This document shows positions 15,694 to 24,909 of a stretch of 64,000 nucleotides of DNA, piece after piece; position 1 is the stretch's first letter, and each line of letters begins with the position of its first letter. Position numbers and translations under genes: made by a program. The notes under the pieces are model-generated. The model worked only from the letters and a program-made list of their open reading frames with translations. It searched no databases and was not told the DNA's origin. Origin of the DNA: Allobosea sp. BK604 (GTDB lineage: Bacteria > Pseudomonadota > Alphaproteobacteria > Rhizobiales > Beijerinckiaceae); the NCBI RefSeq assembly GCF_004341515.1, contig NZ_SLZF01000001.1, forward strand, positions 62,001 through 126,000, read 5' to 3'.

Positions 15694-17130
15694 TCACCAG
15701 GAGATTGTAACGAGGCCGCCGGCGCCGGTGCCGGGCGCGGCAGTGTTGCTCGTACCGCCGCCACCGCCAGAGCCGAAGATTGCCCCCTGTGCTGAAGGGT
15801 AACCGCCGCCTCCCGCTAAGGGCGACGCGCCGCCAAAGCCGCCGTAATAGATCGAGCCAATCACTTGGCCGGCTTGGCCTGCGCCGCCAGCGGGCTGAAA
15901 TGACCCGCCGGACGTCGTTCCGCCGGTGCCGAAGGCCCCGACCGTTGTGGCAGATGCCGCGCCACCACCACCACCACCGCCGCCCGCCGACAGGAATACG
16001 CCCGTGACCGGTCCAGCGACGGCCGAAACGAACGACCCGGTGCCGTTCCCGCCCGCAAGTCCCACACCGCCCGCCGCCCCTCCCGTTCCAGCCTGGATGG
16101 TAAGGGTTGCACCCGGCAGGACCGGGAACCAGTTCTCGGCATAGCCGCCGCCGCCACCGCCGCCACCCGACGCGTTGAAGACTGACCCGCCACCGCCGCC
16201 GCCAGCGCCCCATGCTCGAATGAACATCCGAGTGACACCGGTCGGAACGACAAGCGAGCCTGAGAAACCCGCCTGGCCGCCAGCACCCGCGAAGGCTTGT
16301 GTGACGAAGAACGTCTCCAGCTGCGTGACGAGCTGAAAGACCGTGCCGTTAAAGGTGACCTGGAAGATCTGCCCGACGACAATATCGCCCGCCGTGAGCG
16401 GTGCCCCGTTGCGCCTCTGGATAGCAACCGGGGCGCCGCCATTGACCGCGAACGTCACAGGTCCTGTGTTGGTGAACGCGGCAACAACCCGAAATGGGAT
16501 ACCAACGTACTGAGCTGCAGTCTGAAATGCCGGAGCCGGCGTAATGGTGATGGCATTCGCCGTACCGCCTGCACTGTAGTAGCCCGTGCTCAGCAACGGG
16601 TTCGTGATGAGCTGGAAGGCCGCGCCGGTATAAACGACGTGGAAGACCTGGCTGATCAGAATATCGCCGTAGCCGACTTCACCGTTTGCCCAGCCGCGGA
16701 CCGGGACCGGACCCAGACCATCGACGTTCAGGGTGACATTCCCCGTCGGCGTGGCGCTCGCGAATATCCGGAGCGGCACGCCAACCAAGCTGGCGAGGCT
16801 CGGGAACGCCGGGTTGTAGCTGGCGGTGATCGCGTTCGCGGTGCCGCCGGCGATGATATAGGCGCCGCTGAGTTTCCGCACCGAGCGGAGCAGCAATTGA
16901 TCATCGAGGTTGCTGTCCGGCGTGCCGGCCCCGCGCACGACGCCGCGCAGCTGCGCGATCAGAGCGTTGAGCAGGGCCGCCCGCCACTCGGTGCCATCCC
17001 GATCTGACGGAGAACTGCAATCCTTCGACCAGTCGTCCTGATCGCCTGGAGCATTGTCCGGCGTGAACGACGGACGCGTCAGCACGCTCCGCAGCGCGCC
17101 GAACGCGCCGGGACCCCAAAGATTGACCAT
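15694..17130 (-). CDS. Tail fibre with duplicated repeat and glycine-rich tip
   Basis: This 478-aa protein has an N-terminal helical region (1-85), then two copies of an 87-residue beta repeat (about 90-176 and 184-270), both starting with AGGTANAIT and containing GDI-V/L-I-S/G-Q-V/I-F and AFQLIT/VFQLVT. The region after about 308 is dominated by glycine runs (WGAGGGGGGSVFNASGGGGG) alternating with short beta segments, as in glycine-rich fibre tips and adhesins that present receptor-binding loops. It is the last structural gene before the lysis end and probably determines host range. Confidence 0.85.
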   Translation of the reverse strand: MVNLWGPGAFGALRSVLTRPSFTPDNAPGDQDDWSKDCSSPSDRDGTEWRAALLNALIAQLRGVVRGAGTPDSNLDDQLLLRSVRKLSGAYIIAGGTANAITASYNPAFPSLASLVGVPLRIFASATPTGNVTLNVDGLGPVPVRGWANGEVGYGDILISQVFHVVYTGAAFQLITNPLLSTGYYSAGGTANAITITPAPAFQTAAQYVGIPFRVVAAFTNTGPVTFAVNGGAPVAIQRRNGAPLTAGDIVVGQIFQVTFNGTVFQLVTQLETFFVTQAFAGAGGQAGFSGSLVVPTGVTRMFIRAWGAGGGGGGSVFNASGGGGGGGGYAENWFPVLPGATLTIQAGTGGAAGGVGLAGGNGTGSFVSAVAGPVTGVFLSAGGGGGGGGAASATTVGAFGTGGTTSGGSFQPAGGAGQAGQVIGSIYYGGFGGASPLAGGGGYPSAQGAIFGSGGGGGTSNTAAPGTGAGGLVTISW

Positions 17131-17140
17131 GCGATAAGCC

Positions 17141-17782
17141 TCAGTTGATGGTTTCGAAGATCAGATCGGCATGCGCCGGGGCGATGCGGCGGATCAGGCA
17201 GCGCAGCCCTTCGATATCGGGCGGGCAGTCGAACCCGTCCGAGAGCAGCATCAGGCCCATCAGCGGCTCGACATCGAGCGGCGCCGAATAGGCCGGCGAT
17301 GCGGCGAGATCGATGGTGATGCGCCAGGTCACCCCCTGCTCGGCGCCCATGATCATGGTGCCCATCAGGCCCATGCCCATGCAGCAATCCTCGACCAGCG
17401 TCGTGAAATCCTGGGCGATGCCAATCGACCAGCCGCGCCGCTGCGCCGCCGCCTCCGCATAATCGGGGATGCTGTCGCCGACGGCGTTGACCTTCTCGCA
17501 GATGTCGGCGAACGGGTCGCAACCGTCCGGTACGCCATATTCGAGCGCCCAGAGATCGAGTGTCTCGACCGCGCTCGAGCAGAAGAACTCGTCGATCAGC
17601 GCGCAGAAACGTCGCTCGACGGGGCCGAAGGCGGCGCCGAGCGCGGCGAAGGTATTGCCCATGCCGGAGCCGTCGAGCCCGTCATGGCCGCCATTACGCC
17701 AGGCATCGCCGCGCGGCCTGAGAGCCGCGAGCCCGCGTGCGACCTCCTCGTCGCTGCGGCAGAGATCGGCAGTCGCCATCAT
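17141..17782 (-). CDS. DUF2313 / YmfQ-like baseplate protein (Mu gp48-like)
   Basis: This 213-aa protein has the family features: an N-terminal helix ending LAALRPRGDAWR, FAALGAAFGPVERRFCALID, TLDLWALEYGVPD-CDPFADICEKV and a C-terminal LIRRIAPAHADLIFE. In Mu-like phages this protein follows the gp47 baseplate J-like protein, as here. It is part of the baseplate wedge. Start is one of two ATG at 17782/17779. Confidence 0.85.
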   Translation of the reverse strand: MMATADLCRSDEEVARGLAALRPRGDAWRNGGHDGLDGSGMGNTFAALGAAFGPVERRFCALIDEFFCSSAVETLDLWALEYGVPDGCDPFADICEKVNAVGDSIPDYAEAAAQRRGWSIGIAQDFTTLVEDCCMGMGLMGTMIMGAEQGVTWRITIDLAASPAYSAPLDVEPLMGLMLLSDGFDCPPDIEGLRCLIRRIAPAHADLIFETIN

Positions 17783-18895
17783 CTATCCTTGGAAGCTGAG
17801 AGTGCCGAGCACGGCCGTCTGCCCGCTGGTCAAGACGGGATCGCTCGCCGGCGTCACCAGGACATGGCGCTGCTCGCCGGAGGCATTGGCCGCCGCCTGC
17901 CAGAGCCAGGAGCGCGAGAAGCTGGCCGGCGTCGCCAGGAACGGCATGGAGGGATGCGGTTCGGCATTGCCGGCGACGCGCGAGTTGATGAAGAAGGTGT
18001 TGGCCACCTCTGCCGCCACCGCCTGGCGAACTTCCGGTGTCGATGGCGACAGGTCGCTATAGGCGACATCGACCGGCACGGCCTCGGCGATCCTGACCAC
18101 CGGCTGCCCCGCGCCCGGGCCCGCCACGAGCAGCGCGCTGAGCACCTGCGCCCGGTCGCTCTCGAGCGGAATGCCATTCGGCCGGGTCAGGTCGAAGAAG
18201 GGATAGACCACCACCGTGCCGCGGCCATGGCCGAGCGGCTCGATGAAGGCCCGCGTCACACCGGGGATGGCGAGCGTATATCGCAGCCAGTCGGCCGGCG
18301 CGCCGGCATGCTCGGGGAAGGCCTTGGCGAAGAGCAAGCGCGCCTTGTAGGCCCCGTGGCTCTCGCGATCGGCGCCGCCGCCAAGCCCATCGGCGGAGAC
18401 TGCGAAGACCGCCGTGCCGGTGAGGCCGGAGACGGGCGCCAGCACGACCGCGGCATCCGAGCTGCCATCGGCGCCAGCGAGCACGGCGGTGACCTGGACG
18501 GTCGCCGTTCCGGCGCCGGCCAGCACGATGCCGGCGTCGACCGTGAACTGCACACCGTCCGAGCGAGCAAGCACAGAGCCGGTGGCAAGCGAGATCGCGC
18601 CGGCCGCGGTGACCGTCACCGGACCGCGCGCCTGGGCCGGCTCCTTGCGCGGTACCGGCGGCTTCATCTCGGCGCCGTGGCGGTCGAGCTGGTCGGCATC
18701 GCAGGTCAGAACGAAACGCTGATCGGCAGCCCAGGCGGCGAAGCGTGTGAGTTCGTCGAAGCCGCCGCCCAGCACCATGGCCATGGGCTTGAGGTTGTTG
18801 CGAGCAAGCGCCGCATCGGCGCCGGGCAGGTTGGCGTTGAAGGCCCTCTGCGCGTCGGTGACATGCTGGTCGAGCGTCTTGGTTTGCCAGGGCAT
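17783..18895 (-). CDS. Baseplate J-like protein (Mu gp47-like)
   Basis: This 370-aa protein has the baseplate J pattern: MPWQTKTLDQHVTDAQRAFN, an N-terminal helical module, the strand-rich core with ATGSVLARSDGVQFTVDAGI, and the segment GGGADRESHGAYKARLLFAK then GAPADWLRYTLAIPGVTRAF. Flanked by gp46- and gp48-like genes with ATGA-type overlaps. It forms baseplate wedges of contractile tails. Confidence 0.9.
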   Translation of the reverse strand: MPWQTKTLDQHVTDAQRAFNANLPGADAALARNNLKPMAMVLGGGFDELTRFAAWAADQRFVLTCDADQLDRHGAEMKPPVPRKEPAQARGPVTVTAAGAISLATGSVLARSDGVQFTVDAGIVLAGAGTATVQVTAVLAGADGSSDAAVVLAPVSGLTGTAVFAVSADGLGGGADRESHGAYKARLLFAKAFPEHAGAPADWLRYTLAIPGVTRAFIEPLGHGRGTVVVYPFFDLTRPNGIPLESDRAQVLSALLVAGPGAGQPVVRIAEAVPVDVAYSDLSPSTPEVRQAVAAEVANTFFINSRVAGNAEPHPSMPFLATPASFSRSWLWQAAANASGEQRHVLVTPASDPVLTSGQTAVLGTLSFQG

Positions 18896-19425
18896 CAGCG
18901 TATCTCTTGCCAGAGGCGGGCGAAGCGGCGGTCATAGGCGAGCGCGCCGGAGCGGTCTGAGATCTTCACGTCGAGCCAGATGCCGCGCCGCGGATCATCG
19001 ATCAGCCCAGAGGTGATGGTGACCTCCGCCGCGACCCTGTCCCGAAGCATCCAGGCCAGGGCCTCGATCGCGTAGATCCGCGCAAGCTCGGCATTCTGCT
19101 CGGTCGCGACCTCGTTGCGGAGGGTCCACAGCAGCGAGCCGATCTCCTCCGCCGCCTCACCCTCGGCGGCGACCTTGTCGCCCCACCAGCCGCGCCGGTC
19201 AGCGATATCAGGGCGCCAGCCCTCCGGTGCACGCCTGTCGGTGAAGAGCGAGATGATCACGGCCGAGGCGAGCTGCTCGCTGGCATCGAGCCCGCCCGGG
19301 TTGACCGGATCGCCGGCGGGCGCCACGCGCCAGTCGCCGAGCTGCTCGGCCTCGTCCCAGAAGGTCGACCAGAACAACGCCGGCGTTGCCGCCTGCCGCG
19401 CAGAGATCGTGACGGGATAAGTCAT
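18895..19425 (-). CDS. Phage GP46-family baseplate protein
   Basis: This 176-aa protein contains ASAVIISLFTDRRAPEGWRP and RRGWWGDKVAAEGEAAEEIG and the C-terminal DVKISDRSGALAYDRRF, all typical of Mu gp46 (related to P2 gpW). Start and stop overlap both neighbours by 4 bp. It is a baseplate wedge component. Confidence 0.88.
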   Translation of the reverse strand: MTYPVTISARQAATPALFWSTFWDEAEQLGDWRVAPAGDPVNPGGLDASEQLASAVIISLFTDRRAPEGWRPDIADRRGWWGDKVAAEGEAAEEIGSLLWTLRNEVATEQNAELARIYAIEALAWMLRDRVAAEVTITSGLIDDPRRGIWLDVKISDRSGALAYDRRFARLWQEIR

Positions 19426-19946
19426 AGGATCGCGAAGACCTTGTTGGAAAAGCCTGCCTCGGTGGCGACGCGCTGGCCGCCGGGCCCGCCGAGATCGATG
19501 CGGGTATCGGAGACGATCACGACCATGCCGCCGCGTTTCAGCGTGATGGTTCCGGAGGTCGATTCGACCAGGACATTGCCGGCGCTGGCGGTGACGGTGA
19601 CGCCGCCCTGCGCGGCGGTCAGCCTCACACCCTCGCCGCCCTTGGCGAAGATCAGGTTGCCCGCGGCATCGTACAGGACGGCAGTCCCGGCCGGGATCGA
19701 GCGCGGCCGGGACGGCGTCTCGAAGCCGATCGCCGAGAGTCGGTCGGACGAGCCGTGGCGCATGAAGATGCCGACGGCATCGGCCGGCGGATGAGACGAG
19801 AAGCCATGCGGCTGCGGCCGCAACACCTTCGTGAAGCTCTCGCCGCGATAGCCGGCGAAGTCGACGAACTGGCCGTCGCCGCTATCGTCGACCTTGCTCA
19901 GCTTGCCGCGCGAGAGCTCGGACGCCGCCCAGAATTCGCTAGGCAT
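19422..19946 (-). CDS. Baseplate assembly protein V / spike (Mu gp45-like)
   Basis: This 174-aa protein has an N-terminal OB-like part (KVDDSGDGQFVDFAGYRGES, PHGFSSHPPADAVGIFMRHG, a signature of Mu gp45) and a C-terminal beta-helix with short repeats (GVTVTASAGNVLVESTSGTI, VVIVSDTRIDLGG). It is the membrane-piercing spike at the tail tip. The start overlaps the end of the hub gene by 8 bp. Confidence 0.88.
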   Translation of the reverse strand: MPSEFWAASELSRGKLSKVDDSGDGQFVDFAGYRGESFTKVLRPQPHGFSSHPPADAVGIFMRHGSSDRLSAIGFETPSRPRSIPAGTAVLYDAAGNLIFAKGGEGVRLTAAQGGVTVTASAGNVLVESTSGTITLKRGGMVVIVSDTRIDLGGPGGQRVATEAGFSNKVFAIL

Positions 19947-21048
19947 CGTCGCCCCCGATCTTGCCGAGATCGAGCACGGAGGATTTCGCGCCCTTCGGCT
20001 GCTTGCCGCCGAAGGCGCGCGGATCGACCAGGCCCAGCGTCGCGCGCGTATAGCCTTTCTCGCCGTCGCCCTGCTGATCGAGCTTGATGGTCTTGATCAG
20101 CATGTCCTGGATCACGTCGAGCGAGGGGAGTTCGGCGAAGATCAGCCAGCCGGGCTGCCAGAGCGTTCCGCCCTCGTCGCGCCAGCCGGTCACGGTGACC
20201 TCGCAGGTCGTGCCCTCACCCGCAGCGCGGTCGCGATGCCATTGCGCCCGCTTGCGCGCGTCCTTCTTGCGGATCTGCTCGGGCGGCACGATCACCTTGA
20301 GCCGCTGGCGTCCGGCCTGGGTATCGCCAGCTTCGTCCTCGACCTGCAGATCGTCGGGCGCGTACCCGTCCGGAGCCTGGGCCCGGACCTTGACCTTGCC
20401 GAAGCGCTTGCTGTCATCGTGCACGGCCGAAGCGTCGCGCACATTGCGGCCCTCGGTCAGGCTGCCGGCATGGCGCTTCGAGCCCGCCTTGCGCAGGGCG
20501 AGATTACCCTCAGGCGTATCGCCGATGGCGAAGCCCTCGGCCCGCGACCAGCGTTCGGCCGCGGTGAAGATGGTCTCGCCCGGCCGCAGCCGAAATAGCT
20601 CGCGGGGGGGATGGTCGAGTTCGCTCTCGACCTTGACATTCTGCTTGCCCGCGAGCGCGCCTAGGACCTCCGGGGCCTTCTTGTCGCGGAACTCGCCGCT
20701 CTCGTGATCGGCGGCGCTATCGACCACATCGCCGGTCTTCGACCGGCCGGAAATCGCCAGTTCGGCTTCGGCTTCGCCAAGACGGGGCGAGCGCTTCTCG
20801 ACATGGCCGGTCAGCACCAGGTTGCCGCCGGCGGTCACTCCCCAAGCAACGCCGTCGCTCGCCGCCGTGCGAATGGTGCAAGGCGGCGAATTGCGCAGCG
20901 CAACCAGCAGCTGAGCCTGGCTCATGCCGGGCTGCTTGACCTTGGCCTCGAAGCTGCGCGCCGCCTCGTCCATGGCCATGGTGATCCCGATCGTCACCGG
21001 GCTGAGCTCCAGCCCGGCGGCGCTGATCGTCACGATTTCGAAGGGCAT
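19939..21048 (-). CDS. Baseplate hub / tail protein (Mu gp44, gpP-like)
   Basis: This 369-aa protein contains the hub pattern of Mu gp44 and P2 gpD: TGHVEKRSPRLGEAEAELAI, ISGRSKTGDVVDSAADHESG, FRDKKAPEVLGALAG, and LRPGETIFTAAERWSRAEG, which resembles the LysM-like hub insertion. The C-terminal part carries WHRDRAAGEGTTCEVTVTGW. It joins the tube end to the spike encoded next. Confidence 0.85.
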   Translation of the reverse strand: MPFEIVTISAAGLELSPVTIGITMAMDEAARSFEAKVKQPGMSQAQLLVALRNSPPCTIRTAASDGVAWGVTAGGNLVLTGHVEKRSPRLGEAEAELAISGRSKTGDVVDSAADHESGEFRDKKAPEVLGALAGKQNVKVESELDHPPRELFRLRPGETIFTAAERWSRAEGFAIGDTPEGNLALRKAGSKRHAGSLTEGRNVRDASAVHDDSKRFGKVKVRAQAPDGYAPDDLQVEDEAGDTQAGRQRLKVIVPPEQIRKKDARKRAQWHRDRAAGEGTTCEVTVTGWRDEGGTLWQPGWLIFAELPSLDVIQDMLIKTIKLDQQGDGEKGYTRATLGLVDPRAFGGKQPKGAKSSVLDLGKIGGDDA

Positions 21049-21211
21049 ACCGTCCTGCTCGAACTAAGTCAGTGAGTTGGCTGATTTGGAACTGGCCATC
21101 TCGCCGAACCGCATCATCACCGCGAAGCGCGTTCGCGGGCCCGCCACCACCCGCCGCGCTTGACGCCCGTGATCCCGGACGGCAGTGTCCCGCCATATCG
21201 GGAAAGCGCTG

Positions 21212-21595
21212 ATGCGTGATTGGATATTTGCCGGGGGTATTCTGGTGGTTGGCGCCGCCACGTGGGGGCATGACGTCGAAAAGCCGTCCGTGATCCACTT
21301 GGTTACGCAAGCCGACAGGTTTCGGGGGCAGACTATTACGATTGACGACATCGCGTTTTTCAACGCTCGAAGCGAGGGCGTTTGGATGCGCGATGCCAAG
21401 TCCCCGTCACTGAAAATCTATCTCGATCGGAATATCTTTGACAAGCTTCAGTACCTTTCGCTTATGCGGAATTGCTATAGCGATGAGGCTGAAAATAAAC
21501 TTGGCTGCACGGGATCGATTACTTTGTCCGTCCAGCAAGACCGTGCGATCTATGAACTAACGACCCTTCACGACGCGACTGTCCGCTTTGACTGA
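21212..21595 (+). CDS. Exported hypothetical protein, rightward moron
   Basis: This 127-aa protein starts MRDWIFAGGILVVGAATWGH, a signal-like N-terminus, then a moderately AT-rich mature domain (VTQADRFRGQTITIDDIAFF, GSITLSVQQDRAIYELTTL). It lies in the middle of the leftward tail operon but on the other strand, between hub and DNA-circularisation genes, so it is probably a moron expressed from the lysogen. Cys pair in RNCYSDEAENKLGC. No family recognised. Confidence 0.6.
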   Translation: MRDWIFAGGILVVGAATWGHDVEKPSVIHLVTQADRFRGQTITIDDIAFFNARSEGVWMRDAKSPSLKIYLDRNIFDKLQYLSLMRNCYSDEAENKLGCTGSITLSVQQDRAIYELTTLHDATVRFD

Positions 21596-21630
21596 TTAGA
21601 GCTCTACCGCTGTGCGGAACGCAGGTTGGT

Positions 21631-22821
21631 TCACGATGCTAATGTCTCGAACCGCTCCGGCATGCTGGCCGGGTTGAAGGCCCCTGCCCGCTTCGCCAGC
21701 TCGGTGGCGCGGTGCGGATCGGCATAGAGCCGATGCGCCCACCACAGCGAAGGCATCCGGGCAGGCACAGATACGGTGATGAGCGGCGCGAGGTCGGCCT
21801 CGCGCCTGGTCACCAGCTCGGCCAGTACGCCCTTCATGGCGGCAAGTTCACGGGCCAGATCGAGCCCGCCGCGGCCGACGCGGGCGAGCGCATCGTCGAA
21901 GACAGCCGTTGAGACCGTGGGAGCCTCGACAGCCTCGCTGCGGTCGACATAGGTCCGGCGCGCCATCGCCTCCCCGAGCGTCAACGCCCGGCTCGCGGCC
22001 GTCAGCGCCACGGCCTGCGCCGCATTCTCGGCAATGACGAGCGCGGTACCTTGCGAAACCTGGGGCGACGGCGGATCGGCCGGGCGGCCGAAGCCGACGA
22101 TCGACTGCGCCAGGTTCGCCGGATCGGCGGCATCGCCAAGGGCAATCGCGGCGCCGGCCAGCGCCATGCCGAATTCGTCCGGCGCAGTGGCGAAACCGGC
22201 CAGCGCGGCAAGCGCCTGGTCGAAGGCGGGCCCGGTCTGCGCCAGCCTCTCCGGCGAGAGCCGCGCCTCCTGGCGCAGCGCGACCAGATCGCCGAGCGAG
22301 CCGGCCGCCGCCGTCACCGCCTGCTCGACCACGGTCGAGGGTTGGCCGGCCAGCCGGAATGAGGCAGAGCAAAACAGGCCGAAGGCGGCGGCGGCGAGGC
22401 TCGCCAGGGCATAGACCTGGTTTTCCAGCGCGTTGGCTGAGAGCGAGATTCCGGCATTGTCCGGCTCCGCCACAGCCTCGAGCGAAACGGTAGCGAGGCC
22501 GAGTTTTTTCTTGTCGAAATGCCCGCGCGCCTTGATCAGCCGGACGAAGGCCGAGCCCCAGGCCGGCAGCACCAGGATGCCGCGATGTTTGTTCTCGGCC
22601 ATGTCGAGCAGCGCGGAAGCGCCCGCATAGCAATCGAGCCCGGTGAAATAGGCCTCGACCTCGAACTTGCGCGCCTGCGGCCCGAAGCCTTCATTGACAT
22701 GTCGACCGTTCGGGATGCCGGCGGTGGAGACGCGCTGCCCGGCCTCGGGATCGTCTGTTTCGACATAGAATCCGAGCCCGTTGAACGAGGCATTCTGCAG
22801 CCGGCTCGCCCAGTCGGTCAT
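21631..22821 (-). CDS. DNA circularisation N-terminal domain protein (Mu gp43-like)
   Basis: This 396-aa protein has the N-terminal pattern WASRLQNASFNGLGFYVETD, GGRRV-like QRVSTAGIPNGRHVNEGFG, and EVEAYFTGLDCYAGASALLD with GILVLPAWGS, typical of the Mu gpN/gp43 family, followed by an Ala-rich helical region. Despite the domain name, in Mu-like phages it is a tail/baseplate component encoded between tape measure and hub. Its position here is the same. Confidence 0.85.
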   Translation of the reverse strand: MTDWASRLQNASFNGLGFYVETDDPEAGQRVSTAGIPNGRHVNEGFGPQARKFEVEAYFTGLDCYAGASALLDMAENKHRGILVLPAWGSAFVRLIKARGHFDKKKLGLATVSLEAVAEPDNAGISLSANALENQVYALASLAAAAFGLFCSASFRLAGQPSTVVEQAVTAAAGSLGDLVALRQEARLSPERLAQTGPAFDQALAALAGFATAPDEFGMALAGAAIALGDAADPANLAQSIVGFGRPADPPSPQVSQGTALVIAENAAQAVALTAASRALTLGEAMARRTYVDRSEAVEAPTVSTAVFDDALARVGRGGLDLARELAAMKGVLAELVTRREADLAPLITVSVPARMPSLWWAHRLYADPHRATELAKRAGAFNPASMPERFETLAS

Positions 22822-24905
22822 CAGTTCGGTCCCTGCTTTCCGGTGTCGAAGCCGCCGGCGCCGCCGCCGATCGACAGGGTCGGGGCGCGCAATGTGTTAA
22901 GGCGCTGCTGCATCCGCGTGACCGTAGCAGCGAGATCAGACTCCATCTGCGAAAGACCTGCGGAAAAGCCGCTCGCCATGGTGGCGCCCGCCGACTGACC
23001 GGCGCCGCCGATCCCTTCCACGCTCGATCGCACTTCGTCGGCCTTCGTCTTGGCCTCGCCGAGCGCCGAGGCGATCTCGGCGGAGCTCGATGGCTTGGCT
23101 GAGAGCTCGGCTGGTCGGATCGGTGGCTCGACCTGCGAGATCGGAACGCCGCCATAGGCGACCGATGGCGCCGCGCCTCCGCCGCCGAGCGTCGGGACGA
23201 AGCTCGTCGCGCCTGGGCCGACATAAGCGAAGCCCGGACCCTGGTTCGGCTGCGACATCCGGGGCTTTGTGACGCGCGCGCCCTGCCCCTGCGCCTCGGC
23301 CAGCTTCAGGTTCAGCTCGTCGACCTCGCCGACAAGGCGATTGATATCGCCAAGCCGGGTTCGGGCCTGAGCGATCTGGCCGTCGATCTCGTCCGTCCTG
23401 AGCTTGGTCTTCGCCTCGATCGTCTTGCGGACGCCGGCGGGCAGAACCTTGCCGGCCAGCTGCGCTTCGCCATCGCGAACGGCCTTGGCGCGCTCGCCTT
23501 GCAATCCTGAAATCCGGCCGCCGAGAGATTCCCGCTCTGCATCGATCCGCTGCCGCAGCAGGAATTCCTTGCGAGCATCGACCAGCTTGCGCGTCTCGTC
23601 GGAATAGGCACCCGGCTTCGCGCCATCGAGCTCCTGATTGGCGATCAGGTTGGCGCTGGCGTATTTCAAGCCCTCCGAGGCGATATTGACCGCCTTGTTC
23701 TCGCCGGCCTCGATCCGCTTCAGCCCTTCGTCCAGCGGCAGGACGATATGCTTGGCGAGGAACCCGCCGAGCTGCACCGCCCGGTTTTCCAGTGCGCCGA
23801 ACATCCGGTCGATCTGGGCGCGGGCGTCCTTCGTGACCTTGGTGAGATCGCGCGCGACCGAGCCTGTAGCCGTCTCGCCGATTGTGTTGGACAGCTTCTG
23901 CCATTCGCCGCGATAGGTCAGCAGAGCTCGCACGCCGCGGGCGAACTCGGCATCGGAGAATAGCTGCGGCAGTTTGGACAGATCGCCCTTCAGGGCCTGG
24001 TTGGCGAGCTCTTCGAAAACCTCGATGAGGTTGCGGCCTTCCTTGCGGCCCTTGGCCATGCCGGCGGCGAGGTCGACCCCGAACTTGCTGAAGCGCTTCG
24101 TCGTCTCCTCGCTCTCCATCTTCTGGAAGATGTTGGACATCGAGGCGACAGCCTCCTCGGCCGAGCCCGTGCCCTTGCGCATCACCTGCAGCATGGCGAC
24201 GAGATCGGTGAGGCCGCGCTGACCGGTGAAGCCGACCGCTGACGATGCCGGGGCCAGGCTCGGCAGGTAGCGAGCCATGTCCTTCAGCTCGAACTGACCG
24301 GCCTTGCCGCCCTCGGCCATGACATCGAAAGCCGCCTGCATATCCTTGCCGGCGATCTTGAAATTGCTCGACACGGCATCGGCGGACTTGGCGATGTCCT
24401 CGACCTCGGCACCCGCCGCGGCCGCTGTGCGCGCAACTGAGGGGAGGAATTCGAGGCTTTCCTTGAGCGTGCGGCCCTGCGCGACCAGGACATCGAGGCC
24501 GCCGGTCACCTTTCCGGACGATTGGGCGGTCTCGTAGGCGATGCCCTCGATCTGCCCGCGCACGCCGGAGAGCTCATCGGCGCTGGCATTGGCGGTGATG
24601 CCCACGCGGCTGATCTGCCGGTCGACATCGGCGAACTGCTTGTACGACGCAGCCAGCGCGGCCGGGCCGCCGAGCGTCACCAGCTGATTGCGGCCGATCG
24701 CAGCGAGGCGGGATTGTGCGCCGATCGCCAGCGTCGAGGCCCGCGCCGCAACGGCCTGCGCCTTGACCGCGGTTGCGCCGAAGGCCGCGGTCGCCTTGCT
24801 CTGCATCTGGCGGAAGCGCGACAGTTCCGCCGCGGCGGAGGCGAGACCAGGCCGCAGCTTGTTCTGCGCGGTGATGATCGCTTCGGCGCGGACAGCGGTG
24901 ACCAT
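22821..24905 (-). CDS. Phage tail tape measure protein
   Basis: This 694-aa protein is rich in Ala, Lys and Glu helices and contains the TP901-type core: ELSGVRGQIEGIAYETAQSS, a segment of repeated AxxxG hydrophobics, and AVGFTGQRGLTDLVAMLQVM. Its length sets tail length; at about 1.5 angstrom per residue this implies a tail near 100 nm. It starts 4 bp after the stop of the frameshifted chaperone product, the normal place for a tape measure gene. Confidence 0.88.
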   Translation of the reverse strand: MVTAVRAEAIITAQNKLRPGLASAAAELSRFRQMQSKATAAFGATAVKAQAVAARASTLAIGAQSRLAAIGRNQLVTLGGPAALAASYKQFADVDRQISRVGITANASADELSGVRGQIEGIAYETAQSSGKVTGGLDVLVAQGRTLKESLEFLPSVARTAAAAGAEVEDIAKSADAVSSNFKIAGKDMQAAFDVMAEGGKAGQFELKDMARYLPSLAPASSAVGFTGQRGLTDLVAMLQVMRKGTGSAEEAVASMSNIFQKMESEETTKRFSKFGVDLAAGMAKGRKEGRNLIEVFEELANQALKGDLSKLPQLFSDAEFARGVRALLTYRGEWQKLSNTIGETATGSVARDLTKVTKDARAQIDRMFGALENRAVQLGGFLAKHIVLPLDEGLKRIEAGENKAVNIASEGLKYASANLIANQELDGAKPGAYSDETRKLVDARKEFLLRQRIDAERESLGGRISGLQGERAKAVRDGEAQLAGKVLPAGVRKTIEAKTKLRTDEIDGQIAQARTRLGDINRLVGEVDELNLKLAEAQGQGARVTKPRMSQPNQGPGFAYVGPGATSFVPTLGGGGAAPSVAYGGVPISQVEPPIRPAELSAKPSSSAEIASALGEAKTKADEVRSSVEGIGGAGQSAGATMASGFSAGLSQMESDLAATVTRMQQRLNTLRAPTLSIGGGAGGFDTGKQGPN

Positions 24906-24909
24906 GGTC

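Noticed and set aside
17171..18937. 588-codon rightward open frame across baseplate genes
   Set aside because: Antisense shadow of the gp47/gp48-like genes, which carry recognisable motifs and overlap neatly with neighbours.
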